A stretch of 64,000 nucleotides of DNA from Streptacidiphilus sp. ASG 303 (GCF_020991365.1 NZ_JAJLRA010000003.1:124001-188000), one strand, 5' to 3'. Counted from the first letter of the stretch, positions 46,694 to 55,285 are shown. Notes: a model not told the origin generated them from the sequence alone. Numbers and translations are program-made.

Positions 46694-49207
46694 TCACGGG
46701 CCCCTCGGGGTGGCGCGTGCGGCCGAGGTGCCCGGGGCGGGGGCGCGTGCGGGTGGTGCGTCCGGGGCGTCCGGCCCCGCGGGGTCCTCCGGGGCGCCGG
46801 GGCTGCCCGGACCGGGGAGGCCGAGCAGCAGGGCGAGGACCGGAAGGACGGCGTCCGCCCGCGCGTGGTCCGGCTCCGGGGCGAAGCCCGGGGCGGCGCT
46901 GCCGGAGCCGCCGGGGAACCGGGGGCCGGCGGGCGCGCCCGCGCGGGTGGAGCGGACCCGTGCCCCGACGGCGTGCCGGACCCCGGCCTCGAACCCGGAG
47001 AAGGTGCGGCGCAGCAGCGGCAGCACCTCGGTGAAGGCGTCGTGGGGCACGGCGGCGAGCCAGTCGTCGAGCAGGCCGAGCAGCCGGTCGTCGTGGACCA
47101 GGAGCATGCCGCCGCCGGACAGGAAGCCCTCGGCCCAGTCCGCGGCGTCGGCCGGACCGGACGCGGTGGTGAGGGCCAGGCCCATGTGCCGGGCCGCCTC
47201 CTCGACGGGGAGCGCACCGTCGTCGAGGAGCAGCCGGACGGCGCGGCCGCGCAGCAGACCGGGCACGCCGGCGGTCCGCTCCCCCGGCTGCCCGCCGGCC
47301 AGCGACCGCAGGGCGGCGGCCCAGCGGTCGCGGAGGCCGCGGGACCCCCCTTCGTCGAGCAGCGCCACCGCGGCGTGCACGGCGTCGAGGCGGGCCCGCA
47401 CGGCCTCGGCGGCGTCCCTGCCCAGTCCGGTGCAGGCCGGGGGCAGGCCGACGCAGATCCGCACCGCCAGCCCCTCGGCGACGCCGCGCAGCGCGCCCGC
47501 GTCCGTGCCCCGGACGTCGCCGTACCGGAGGGCCCGCGCCAGGGCGGGGAGCGCCTCGGCCAGGTGGGCGGTGTCCGTGTCGAGGGCCGCCCGGTCGGCG
47601 ACGGCCCTCATGACGGAGGGGAGGGCGCCGGGCAGGTCGGCGAGCAGGCACGTCTCGGCGAGGGCCGTCAGGTCGGCGAGGGCGGACGCCCGGGCGGCGG
47701 TGTCGCGGGCGCGGGCCTCCGCGGCGGCGGCGACGGTGGTGCCCCAGGGTGCGGCCTCGACGACGCGGGCGGCCAGACCGGGGTCCCAGCGCAGGCGCCA
47801 GGACTCGCGGAAGGTGCCGGTGCCCGCGACGGTGGAGGCGGTGGGTTCGCCCCACGGGACGCCGAGGAGCAGGAGCCGGTGCAGCAGCCGGCTGCGGGCC
47901 GCGTCGGTGCCGCCCCGCAGGTCGAGGTCGAGGTGGCGCTCGGCGGCCTCGGGGCGCAGGCGCAGGGTGCGCTGCAGGCGGGTGAGGTCCCGCTGCAGCG
48001 GCACGGCGGGGGCGGTGTCCGGGACCCTGCCCACGGCGTCGCCGACCACCAGGCGTTCACGGACCGGTGCGAGGGCGGCCTCGGCGCCGTCGCCCAGGAC
48101 GGCCCGGACGGCGTCGAGCGTCTCGGTGAGGCCCGCCAGGGGGCGGCCGCGCAGGGCGGCGAGGGTCTCGGCGAGCCGCACGGCCTCGATGACGTGGGCC
48201 GGGGAGACCGGGTGCCCCGCCTCGCGGAGCAGGGCGGCGGCCCGGGTCGTCCAACGGGCGACGGGCCGGTCGGGTGCGGTGAAGAGGTGGTGGTACCAGC
48301 CGGGCGAGGCGACGCCGGCGCCGTACCCGCTGTGCCGGGCGAGGCGGCGGTGGGTCCAGGGCACCCAGGTGGTCTCCGTGCGGACCCTCCGGGGCAGGGA
48401 CCGGAGCAGCCCGCGGTCGTGCGCCGCGGTCGGCATGCGCTCCAGGGCGGGGACGTGCCAGGCGCCGCAGACCACGGCGATCCGGGTGTGCCCGGCGCGG
48501 CGGGCCGCCCGGATCTGCTGCCGCATGCAGGCCTCGCGCAGCGCGTCGTCGCGGGTGCCGCCGGCTGCCGGGGCGGCTTCCCCGGAGGCGGGTTCACGCA
48601 GTGCGGCCATGGCCTCGGCGACGGCGCGGAAGGGGGCGAACGGGTCGTCCCCGCCGCCGCGGCCGCCGGGCCCGCGGTGCTCGACGACGTCCTCCCACCA
48701 CCGCTCGGGGTCGTCGTGCCCGGCGGCCCGGGCCAGGGCGGCGATGGGGTCGGACGCGACGGGGATCCCGGCACCGGACGGGGGGCGGGGGCCGTCGGGG
48801 GAGCCGGGCGGGGCGTCACCGGGGGGTGCCCCGCCCGGCTCCCCCTGCCCCTCCCGTTCCCGTTCCCGCGCCAGGGCGAAGACGTGGCCGGCGGGGAGGT
48901 CGATGAAGCGGACGGGCGTGCCGCGCCCCAGCGCGTGGCGGAGGGCCACCCACTCCGGCGAGAAGCAGGCGAACGGCCAGAAGGCGGCCCGCCCCGGTTC
49001 GTCCGCCGGGTGAGCCAGCAGCGCGACCGGCGGGACCATGTCCGCGTCGGCCGCGAGCGCCAGGATCGGGTCGGCCTCCGGCGGTCCCTCGACGAGGACC
49101 GCGTCGGGCTCCAGTGCGGCCAGGGCGGCGGCCACCGCACGGGCCGAACCGGGCCCGTGGTGCCGCACGCCGAGCACCGCGGTGGCGGGGAGGCCGGCCG
49201 CGGCCAC
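46694..49207 (-). CDS. DUF5682 family protein (TraB/TIKI-like motifs)
   Basis: An 837-residue protein I place in DUF5682, known as a companion of MoxR and VWA genes. The N-terminus has GVRHHGPGS (residues 13-21) and LVEGPPEAD (38-46). A second His motif, GAWHVPAL (248-255), follows a CMRQQI segment. The paired His motifs and the early acidic motif resemble the TraB/PrgY/TIKI fold, some members of which are metalloproteases; that comparison is my inference. The C-terminal 500 residues are helical and Leu/Ala-rich. GTG 49207 directly abuts the MoxR stop (TGAGTG), so translation is coupled. Confidence 0.82.
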   Translation of the reverse strand: MAAAGLPATAVLGVRHHGPGSARAVAAALAALEPDAVLVEGPPEADPILALAADADMVPPVALLAHPADEPGRAAFWPFACFSPEWVALRHALGRGTPVRFIDLPAGHVFALAREREREGQGEPGGAPPGDAPPGSPDGPRPPSGAGIPVASDPIAALARAAGHDDPERWWEDVVEHRGPGGRGGGDDPFAPFRAVAEAMAALREPASGEAAPAAGGTRDDALREACMRQQIRAARRAGHTRIAVVCGAWHVPALERMPTAAHDRGLLRSLPRRVRTETTWVPWTHRRLARHSGYGAGVASPGWYHHLFTAPDRPVARWTTRAAALLREAGHPVSPAHVIEAVRLAETLAALRGRPLAGLTETLDAVRAVLGDGAEAALAPVRERLVVGDAVGRVPDTAPAVPLQRDLTRLQRTLRLRPEAAERHLDLDLRGGTDAARSRLLHRLLLLGVPWGEPTASTVAGTGTFRESWRLRWDPGLAARVVEAAPWGTTVAAAAEARARDTAARASALADLTALAETCLLADLPGALPSVMRAVADRAALDTDTAHLAEALPALARALRYGDVRGTDAGALRGVAEGLAVRICVGLPPACTGLGRDAAEAVRARLDAVHAAVALLDEGGSRGLRDRWAAALRSLAGGQPGERTAGVPGLLRGRAVRLLLDDGALPVEEAARHMGLALTTASGPADAADWAEGFLSGGGMLLVHDDRLLGLLDDWLAAVPHDAFTEVLPLLRRTFSGFEAGVRHAVGARVRSTRAGAPAGPRFPGGSGSAAPGFAPEPDHARADAVLPVLALLLGLPGPGSPGAPEDPAGPDAPDAPPARAPAPGTSAARATPRGP

Positions 49208-50383
49208 TCAGCCCACCTCCCGGCAGGCGCGGTAGAAGTCCTTCCAGCCGTCGCGCTCGCGCACGACGCCCTCCAGGTACTCCTGCCAGACCACCGGGTC
49301 GGAGACCGGGTCCCGGACCACGGCGCCGCGGATGCCCGCGGCCACGTCGGCGGCGCGCAGCACGCCGTCCCCGAAGTGGGCGGCCAGGGCGATCCCGGCG
49401 GTCACCACGGAGATCGCCTCGGCGGTGGAGAGGGTTCCGGTGGGCGACCTGACCCGGCTGCGGCCGTCGGCGGTGACGCCGTCGCGCAGCTCCCGGAAGA
49501 CGGTGACGACCCGCCGGATCTCCTCGGCGCCGCGCGGCGGCTCGGGCAGGTCGAGGGAGCGGCCGAGCGCGCGGACCCGCCGGGTCACGATGTCGACCTC
49601 GTCCTCGACGGAGGCGGGCAGCGGCAGCACCACCGTGTTGAAGCGGCGGCGCAGGGCGCCGGAGAGCTCGTTGACGCCCCGGTCGCGGTCGTTGGCGGTG
49701 GCCACCAGGTTGAAGCCGCGCACCGCGCGGGTCTCGCCGCCCAGCTCGGGGACGGGCAGCGTCTTCTCGGAGAGGACCGTGATGAGGCTGTCCTGCACGT
49801 CGGCCGGCATGCGGGTGAGCTCCTCGATGCGGGCGACCTTCCCCTCGGCCATGGCCCGCATCACCGGGGAGGGCACCAGGGCGTCCCGGCCGGGGCCGTC
49901 GGCGAGCAGCCTGGCGTAGTTCCACCCGTAGCGGACGGCCTCCTCCGGCGTGCCCGCGGTCCCCTGGACCAGCAGGGTGGAGTCGCCGCTGACGGCGGCC
50001 GCCAGGTGCTCGGAGACCCAGGTCTTGGCGGTGCCGGGCACCCCGAGCAGCAGCAGGGCCCGGTCGGTGGCCAGCGTGGCGACGGCGACCTCGACGACGC
50101 GGCGCGGGCCGACGTACTTGGGGCTGACGACGGTGCCGTCCGGCAGTTCGCCGCCCAGCAGGTAGGTGGCGACCGCCCACGGCGAGAGCAGCCAGCGCTC
50201 GGGGCGGGGCCGGTCGTCGCAGGCCGCCAGTGCCGCCAGCTCGTCCGCGAAGGCCTCCTCCGCGTGGGGGCGCAGCACCGGGGCCGCCCCCGGGCCGGAG
50301 GCGCCGGTGGCACCGGAGGCGCCGGGCACACCGGTACGGGGTGCGGCGGGAGGGGTGGCGGGGGCGTCGGTCGGCGCGGCCAT
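49208..50383 (-). CDS. MoxR family AAA+ ATPase
   Basis: A 391-residue AAA+ ATPase, first gene of MoxR-DUF5682-VWA. Walker A is GVPGTAKT (114-121); a Walker-B-like ARIEELTRM is around 184-192. Sensor-1 Asn lies in VATANDRDRG (about 231), and arginine finger residues in ALRRRFNT (about 243-250). SVVTAGIALAAHFG fits the C-terminal lid. MoxR proteins act as chaperone-like ATPases with VWA partners. Start ATG 50383 has AAGGAG 6 nt upstream. A DNA-damage-type promoter motif lies 160 nt upstream. Confidence 0.93.
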   Translation of the reverse strand: MAAPTDAPATPPAAPRTGVPGASGATGASGPGAAPVLRPHAEEAFADELAALAACDDRPRPERWLLSPWAVATYLLGGELPDGTVVSPKYVGPRRVVEVAVATLATDRALLLLGVPGTAKTWVSEHLAAAVSGDSTLLVQGTAGTPEEAVRYGWNYARLLADGPGRDALVPSPVMRAMAEGKVARIEELTRMPADVQDSLITVLSEKTLPVPELGGETRAVRGFNLVATANDRDRGVNELSGALRRRFNTVVLPLPASVEDEVDIVTRRVRALGRSLDLPEPPRGAEEIRRVVTVFRELRDGVTADGRSRVRSPTGTLSTAEAISVVTAGIALAAHFGDGVLRAADVAAGIRGAVVRDPVSDPVVWQEYLEGVVRERDGWKDFYRACREVG

Positions 50384-50949
50384 GGGGACTCCTTCCAGCG
50401 GGCCGCCGGGCGCACCTGTGGCAGGGCAGCGTGCGGCGGGGGTCGGTTCGGAGAACGTCGGCAGAGGGCGGTCCACGGTCAGGGCGGGACCGCCGGGCGC
50501 GGGGACGCTCCCCTCCGCCGGCTTCCTCGGCCTGCGCGATCCACCATGCACCCCGCCACTGACAATGCCGCCCGGCCCTGGGGGCGGGGGCTCCCGGAGC
50601 GGCGCCGTCGCCTCGGCCCCACCGGGGCCGCCGGGCGGGGGCGGGTGCCCGTGGGAGGGCTCGGCGCCCGGTCGGGGCCGGGCGTGCCGGCTCGGGCGTC
50701 CACGCCGGAGCCGGCCGACGCGGCGACGGCCGGGCACGGCGGAGCCGGACAGCCGAGGCGGCGGCCGCCTGTCCGGAGAGTGCTCTTCCCGGGCCGGGAC
50801 CCGGCCGGGCTCGGTCCCGGTCAGTCCGCCCGGGACGCACGAGGAGGCCGGCAGCCGGAGTCGGCGCGGGGAAGGCGGCCGCAGGACGCAACCGGCCGGG
50901 ACCCGGGGGCGCAGCCCGGCCTCCCCCGGGGCCCGGCCGCGCCCCGCGG
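50384..50949. other. 566-bp region between galE and the MoxR operon
   Basis: It carries the PafBC-type promoter motif at 50543-50565. The rest is Pro/Arg/Gly-coding-like high-GC sequence open in several frames, with no recognised gene. The leader from that promoter to the MoxR start would be about 150 nt. Confidence 0.55.
50543..50565 (-). promoter_or_regulatory. RecA-independent DNA-damage (PafBC-type) promoter motif upstream of MoxR
   Basis: On the minus strand, TTGTCAGTG (50565-50557), 8 nt, then CATGGT (50548-50543). The published actinobacterial consensus is TTGTCRGTG-N8-TANNNT. Only the first base of the -10 differs. The flank GGCGGCATTGTCAGTGGCGG is shared, with one mismatch, with the promoter at 52109. 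Confidence 0.72.
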
Positions 50950-51942
50950 CTACGGGGCGAGCAGCCGGTCGCGGATCTCGGCCCAGCGCAGCGAGTCGCG
51001 GATCCCCTCGACGATGCCGAACTGCGGCTCCCACCCGAGCAGCCGCCCGGCCCGGCCGCTGCGGGTGAAGGCGCCGGCCACGTCGCCCGGGCGCGGGCCC
51101 GTCCCGACGACCGCGACCGGGGTGTCGACCACGCTGTTGAAGGCGGTGACCAGCTCGGTGACGGTGGTGCCCGTACCGGTGCCGAGGTTGATCACCGAGG
51201 AGCGGGCGCCGCCCAGTGCGGCCTCGAACCTCCGGAGCGCGGCCACGTGCGCGGTGGCCAGGTCCCAGACGTGGACGTAGTCGCGGATCCCCGAGCCGTC
51301 ACGGGTGGGCCAGTCGGTGCCGGTGATCCGGAACGGCACACCCTCCTCGTGGGCCTCGATGAGCTTGCCGAGTGCGTGGCTGGGCCGGCGCAGCTGCAGT
51401 CCGGTGCGCATCCGGGGGTCGGCGCCGATCGGGTTGAAGTAGCGCAGCGAGAGGATCCGGATCGGCTGGGTGGCGGCGATGTCGGCGAACATGCCCTCGC
51501 AGACCGCCTTGGTGCGCGCGTAGGGGCTCTGCGGGGCGATCCCGGAGTCCTCGTCCACGCTGAAGTCCTCCCCCGGCAGGTAGATCGAGCCGGAGGAGCT
51601 GAAGATCATCTTTTGGCAGCCGTTGCGGATCAGGTGGCCGACGAAGTCCAGGCTCTTGGCCACGTTCGCCCGGTAGTAGCCGAGCGGGTCGCCGACCGAG
51701 TCGGGGACCACGATCAGCGCCGCGCAGTGGACGACCGCCTCGATCTCCGGGTGCTCGGCGAAGACCCGGTCCACCAGGGGGCCGTCCGCGATGTCGCCCT
51801 GGTAGAAGGGGCGGCCTTCGGTGAACTCCCGCCGGCCCGTCACCAGGCTGTCCAGGATCACCGGGGTGATGCCCGCGTCCAGGCAGGCGGAGGCGACGGT
51901 GCTGCCGATGTATCCGGCTCCACCCGAGATGAGTATCTTCAT
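50950..51942 (-). CDS. galE: UDP-glucose 4-epimerase
   Basis: A 330-residue extended-SDR epimerase interconverting UDP-glucose and UDP-galactose. Features: GGAGYIGS (7-14), HCAALIVVPDSV, the catalytic FSSSGSIY segment and YARTK (YxxxK), RYFNPIGAD, and WPTRDGSGIRDYVHVWDLA. It fits the actinobacterial GalE type. Start ATG 51942. It lies between the two arms of the AAA/VWA gene set and is divergent from the SWIM-family gene. Its role there is unclear; it may be a bystander. Confidence 0.93.
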   Translation of the reverse strand: MKILISGGAGYIGSTVASACLDAGITPVILDSLVTGRREFTEGRPFYQGDIADGPLVDRVFAEHPEIEAVVHCAALIVVPDSVGDPLGYYRANVAKSLDFVGHLIRNGCQKMIFSSSGSIYLPGEDFSVDEDSGIAPQSPYARTKAVCEGMFADIAATQPIRILSLRYFNPIGADPRMRTGLQLRRPSHALGKLIEAHEEGVPFRITGTDWPTRDGSGIRDYVHVWDLATAHVAALRRFEAALGGARSSVINLGTGTGTTVTELVTAFNSVVDTPVAVVGTGPRPGDVAGAFTRSGRAGRLLGWEPQFGIVEGIRDSLRWAEIRDRLLAP

Positions 51943-52108
51943 GCCCGCTCGTGGACCTCTCTCTCTGAGTGCCGACCGGGCGGTCGGCGCCGTGAGCCTA
52001 GCCCGGTCGGCGCGGCGGCGCGGGGCTCCGGCCGACCTGGGCGGATCGCCCGGCTTTCCGCCGGCGGGGCGGTGCGGCCGGGGAGCGGGCCGCGGCGGTC
52101 GGGCGGCG

Positions 52109-52131
52109 TTGTCAGTGGCGGCGCCTACCGT
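52109..52131 (+). promoter_or_regulatory. Consensus PafBC-type DNA-damage promoter, leaderless, before the SWIM-family gene
   Basis: TTGTCAGTG (52109-52117), GCGGCGCC, TACCGT (52126-52131): an exact match to TTGTCRGTG-N8-TANNNT. The ATG at 52139 follows after 7 nt, so the transcript is expected to begin at about the start codon. Confidence 0.82.
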
Positions 52132-52138
52132 CGGGGGC

Positions 52139-53304
52139 ATGTCGGTGACTTCGGACGACGGACGGCGGGTGCCGGAGCGGATCCTCGCGGCCGCACCCGG
52201 CGAGGATCCGTGCGGGGCTGCGGCGTCCCTCGCGTCGCCCGCGTCCCGGCCGGAGGCGGCTGCCGGGGCGGGGGCCACCGGGGCGCAGGCCGCCCGGCGC
52301 GCCGGGCGGCGGGCGGACCGGGCCGCGGCGGGCGGCGGGCGGACCGGGCCGCGGCGGGGGCGGCCGAGCTGCGCCTGCGGCTCGCCGACGGGGTGCGCCG
52401 CGGCCTCGCCGGGGAGGAGGGGACGGGCCGCAGTGCCTGGGACGGCGTGGCCGCACGCATGGTCGACGCCCAGGCCCCCGGGCTGGCCTCGCGGGTCCGG
52501 GAGCTGGCGGCGGTGCCCGCGTCCGGCCCGGACTGGCCGGGCCGGCTGCTGGAGGAGTACGCCCTGCTCGACCTGCTCGCCGCCGCCTACGGGCGTGTGG
52601 ACCGGCTGCCCGCGCCGCTCGCCGCGACGGTGCGCTCCCGCGTCGGTTTCACGGTGGAGGCCGTGGAGGTGCTGCGCACGGTCCCGGCGGTCCGCGACCG
52701 GTGGCTGGTGCTGGGGGCGCACGACACGGCCGACGAACGGCTCGCCACCCGCCGCCTGTGGCTGCGGGGCACCGCCACCGGCCGCATCGCCCTGCTGCTC
52801 TCCCACGGCCGGGCGGGCCGGGCGGCGGACCTGTCCCTGCCGGTGGGGCTGGTGGTGGAGGCCGACCTGGCGTACCACCCGGGCGCACGGCCGCTGCGCG
52901 CCGTCCTCGGCCCGGGGGCGGGGCCGCCCGCTCCGCCGGTGCCCGGCGGCGGGGTCCCGCCGGGCGTCACCGTGGGCGGGGCGATGGCGGAGTACGGCGC
53001 CGCGCTGGCCGGGGACCCGTGGCTGGACTCCTGGCCCGTGGTGCTCGCGGACGTGGTGCCCGTGCCCGGCCCGGAGGGGTGGCGGCTGGCCGACGCCGAC
53101 GGCGACGCCGACTGCGGGGACGGGGAGGGCGGCGGGTGGATACCGGTGCACGCGCCGGGCTCCGCGGCGGGTCCGGGGCTGTGGCGGCTGGCCGCCGTCT
53201 CGGGCGGGCGGCCGGTCACCGTCTTCGGCGAGTGCGGTCACCGCGGCTTCGCCCCCGTCACCGTCTGGGACGCGGACGGCATCCCGACGGGGCTGCGCAC
53301 GTGA
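52139..53304 (+). pseudogene. Frameshifted gene: C-terminal region of a SWIM zinc-finger family protein
   Basis: From ATG 52139 (leaderless promoter just upstream) the frame reads MSVTSDDGRRVPERILAAAPG..., reaches GRRADRAAAG and is then thrown off by a perfect 26-bp duplication (52303-52354). Removing one copy joins it exactly to AAELRLRLADGVRRGL and on through MVDAQAPGLASRVREL, DRWLVLGAHDTADERLATRRLWLRG, AYHPGARPLRAVLG and GECGHRGFAPVTVWD, ending at TGA 53304. That C-terminal part is what follows the zinc finger in Streptomyces SWIM-family proteins as I recall them. The CxC...CxH SWIM signature itself is absent here. If intact it would be about 379 residues. DUF5691 follows. Confidence 0.66.
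52303..52354. repeat. Perfect 26-bp tandem duplication causing a frameshift
   Basis: The unit begins CGGGCGGCGGGCGGACCGGG and ends CCGCGG; the copies are 52303-52328 and 52329-52354. As 26 is not a multiple of three, it shifts the frame of the SWIM-family gene, and deletion of one copy restores it. Confidence 0.95.
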
Positions 53305-53325
53305 CGGGCCGGGCCCGCGACGGCG

Positions 53326-53357
53326 GGCGCCCCCCGGTCCGAGGAGCGGGGGGCGCC
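53326..53357 (+). terminator. Hairpin between the SWIM-family remnant and DUF5691
   Basis: GGCGCCCCCC (53326-53335) pairs with GGGGGGCGCC (53348-53357) across a 12-nt loop. It lies after the upstream stop and before the DUF5691 ribosome binding site, so it may attenuate read-through. Confidence 0.5.
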
Positions 53358-53414
53358 GAGGTGCGCGTCCCCGGAGCGCGGACCACCGAGGCCGAGAACC
53401 GGAGGAGGCCGCCC

Positions 53415-55181
53415 GTGGCAGGACGGCACCAGGAGCCGCGGCCCGACGGCTGGGAGGAGCTCGTGGCCACGGCGCTGCTCGGGACCGGTCGTCGGGCGCT
53501 GCCCGGCACCGGGGGCGCACCCGTCCTCTCCCGGGCCGCGGGGGCCGCGGCCGCCGCACGGACCGACCCCGCCGCCGCGCTGCTCGCGCTGGCCGCCCTC
53601 GGCACCGTGCACCGCCGTGCCGGGCTGCGGCCGGCGCCCCGCGGGGCCCTCCCCGGGGCGGCCCCGGACGACCCGCGCCCGCCGCTGCCCGGGGCCGCCG
53701 CGACACGCCTCGGCATGCTGCTCACGGAGCGGGGCGGGCCGGCCGGACGTGCGGGGCCGGCCGGGTCCGGCACCCCGGCGGGCCTCCCCGAGCTGCTGCC
53801 GCAGTGGCTGTACGCCGCCCGCGCACGGGGTTTCCGGGTGCCGGCGCCGCTGGTGCCCGCGCTGCTGGACGCCGCCCGGTCCCGCAGCGAGCTGCGCCCG
53901 GACGCGGTGGCCCTGGCGGGCCCGCTCGGCCGCTGGCTGGCGGAGCGCAACCCCGACTGGCGGTTCGTGCTGCGGATGGTACCGGGCGCGGGCAGGGCGG
54001 CGGGGGCTGCCGGGACGGCCGGACCACCGCAGGGGCCGGGAGGACAGCGGCCGCAGGGGCATGCCTCCTCGCCGCCCGCCCCCGGCAGCGGGACGGCGGA
54101 CGGCGACGGCGACGGGACGGCGGACGGCGACGGGATCTGGGAGGAGGGCCTGTTCGCCGAGCGGGTCACCCACCTCACCCGGCTGCGCCGCAGCGACCCG
54201 GCCGCCGGCCTGCGGCTGCTGCGCTCCACCTGGGCGGCCGAGCGCGCCGAGGACCGGCTGCTCTTCCTGGACGCCCTGCAGGACGGCCTCTCCCCCGACG
54301 ACGAGCCGTTCCTGGAGGCGGCGCTCAACGACCGCAGCAGGAACGTGCGGCTGACGGCCGCCGAACTGCTCTCCGCCCTCACCGGCTCCGCCCTGGCCCG
54401 CCGCATGGCGGAGCGGGCGCGGGCGGCGGTGCGGCTCCGTCGCGGTCCCGGCGGCGAGGTGTTCGCGGTGGAGCCGCCCGCCGCCTGCGACGAGGCGATG
54501 CGGCGGGACGGCATAGCGGAGCACTCCCCCACCGGCCGGGGCGACCGGGCCTGGTGGCTGGGCGAGATCGTGGCGGCGGCGCCGCTCGCGCTGTGGACGG
54601 CGGAGACGGGCCGCACCCCGGAGCAGCTGCTGCCCCTGCCGGTCTCCGACGGCTGGGGCGACGACCTGCGGGAGGCGTGGGCGCGCGCGGCCGTGCGGCA
54701 GAACGACGCGGGCTGGGCGCGGGCGCTGCTGGGACCGCCGCCCCCGCCGGACGAGCGGCCCGGCGGACGCCGCGCGGGGGCGCCGGCGCGGCTGCTGGCC
54801 GTGCTGCCGCCGCCGGAGCGGGCGGCCTGGGCGGCGGCGTTCGTGGACGTGCACGGTCTGGGCGAGGCGTTCCAGATGCTGGGCGCCTGCGCGGTCCCGT
54901 GGACGGCCGGGCTGGGTGCGGCGGTGGTGGGGGCGCTGGAGCGGGCGGCCGGGGCGGGCGCCTACCCCTGGAGCCACAGCGGGGTGCTGGGGATGGCGGA
55001 GCGGGCCCTGGCGCCGGAGGCCGCCGACGGGGTCGAGTCGCTGGCGGCGGCGGGAACGGGCGGGCCCGCGTGGGCGGAGACCTTCGGCCGGCTGGCATGC
55101 ACCCTGCGCTTCCGCGCGGCGATGCTGGCCGAGCTCGGCCCGCTCCCGCCGGACGGGCCGCTCGCGCGGACGGCACGGTGA
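53415..55181 (+). CDS. DUF5691 family protein
   Basis: A 588-residue protein starting at GTG 53415 with GGAGGAGG 6 nt upstream. An alternative GTG 53301 would overlap the preceding TGA in GTGA. The opening WEELVATALLGTGRRALP is typical of DUF5691. The body is helical, with WLAERNPDWRFV, FLEAALNDRSRNVRLTAAELLSAL (HEAT-repeat-like), WWLGEIVAAAPLALW and YPWSHSGVLGMAERAL. In other Streptomyces this gene accompanies SWIM, MoxR, DUF5682 and VWA genes. Function unknown; a scaffold or substrate-binding role is an inference. Confidence 0.82.
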   Translation: MAGRHQEPRPDGWEELVATALLGTGRRALPGTGGAPVLSRAAGAAAAARTDPAAALLALAALGTVHRRAGLRPAPRGALPGAAPDDPRPPLPGAAATRLGMLLTERGGPAGRAGPAGSGTPAGLPELLPQWLYAARARGFRVPAPLVPALLDAARSRSELRPDAVALAGPLGRWLAERNPDWRFVLRMVPGAGRAAGAAGTAGPPQGPGGQRPQGHASSPPAPGSGTADGDGDGTADGDGIWEEGLFAERVTHLTRLRRSDPAAGLRLLRSTWAAERAEDRLLFLDALQDGLSPDDEPFLEAALNDRSRNVRLTAAELLSALTGSALARRMAERARAAVRLRRGPGGEVFAVEPPAACDEAMRRDGIAEHSPTGRGDRAWWLGEIVAAAPLALWTAETGRTPEQLLPLPVSDGWGDDLREAWARAAVRQNDAGWARALLGPPPPPDERPGGRRAGAPARLLAVLPPPERAAWAAAFVDVHGLGEAFQMLGACAVPWTAGLGAAVVGALERAAGAGAYPWSHSGVLGMAERALAPEAADGVESLAAAGTGGPAWAETFGRLACTLRFRAAMLAELGPLPPDGPLARTAR

Positions 55182-55253
55182 CGCGGCGGGCGCCCGCCGC
55201 CCGACGGCCAGGCCGCCGGGTGCGCCGCGCACGCCGCGGGCGAGGGCACGGCA

Positions 55254-55285
55254 GGCCGCCCGGACGGACGGCCGTCCGGGCGGCC
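55254..55285. terminator. 14-bp stem terminator between DUF5691 and icmB
   Basis: A perfect stem (55254-55267 with 55272-55285) with loop ACGG lies between convergent genes. Confidence 0.88.

Noticed and set aside
46226-51280. A 1684-codon plus-strand open frame opposite the MoxR/DUF5682/VWA genes
   Set aside because: Composition is Gly/Arg/Pro with no domain. It mirrors the strong third-position GC of the minus-strand genes, which carry clear motifs.
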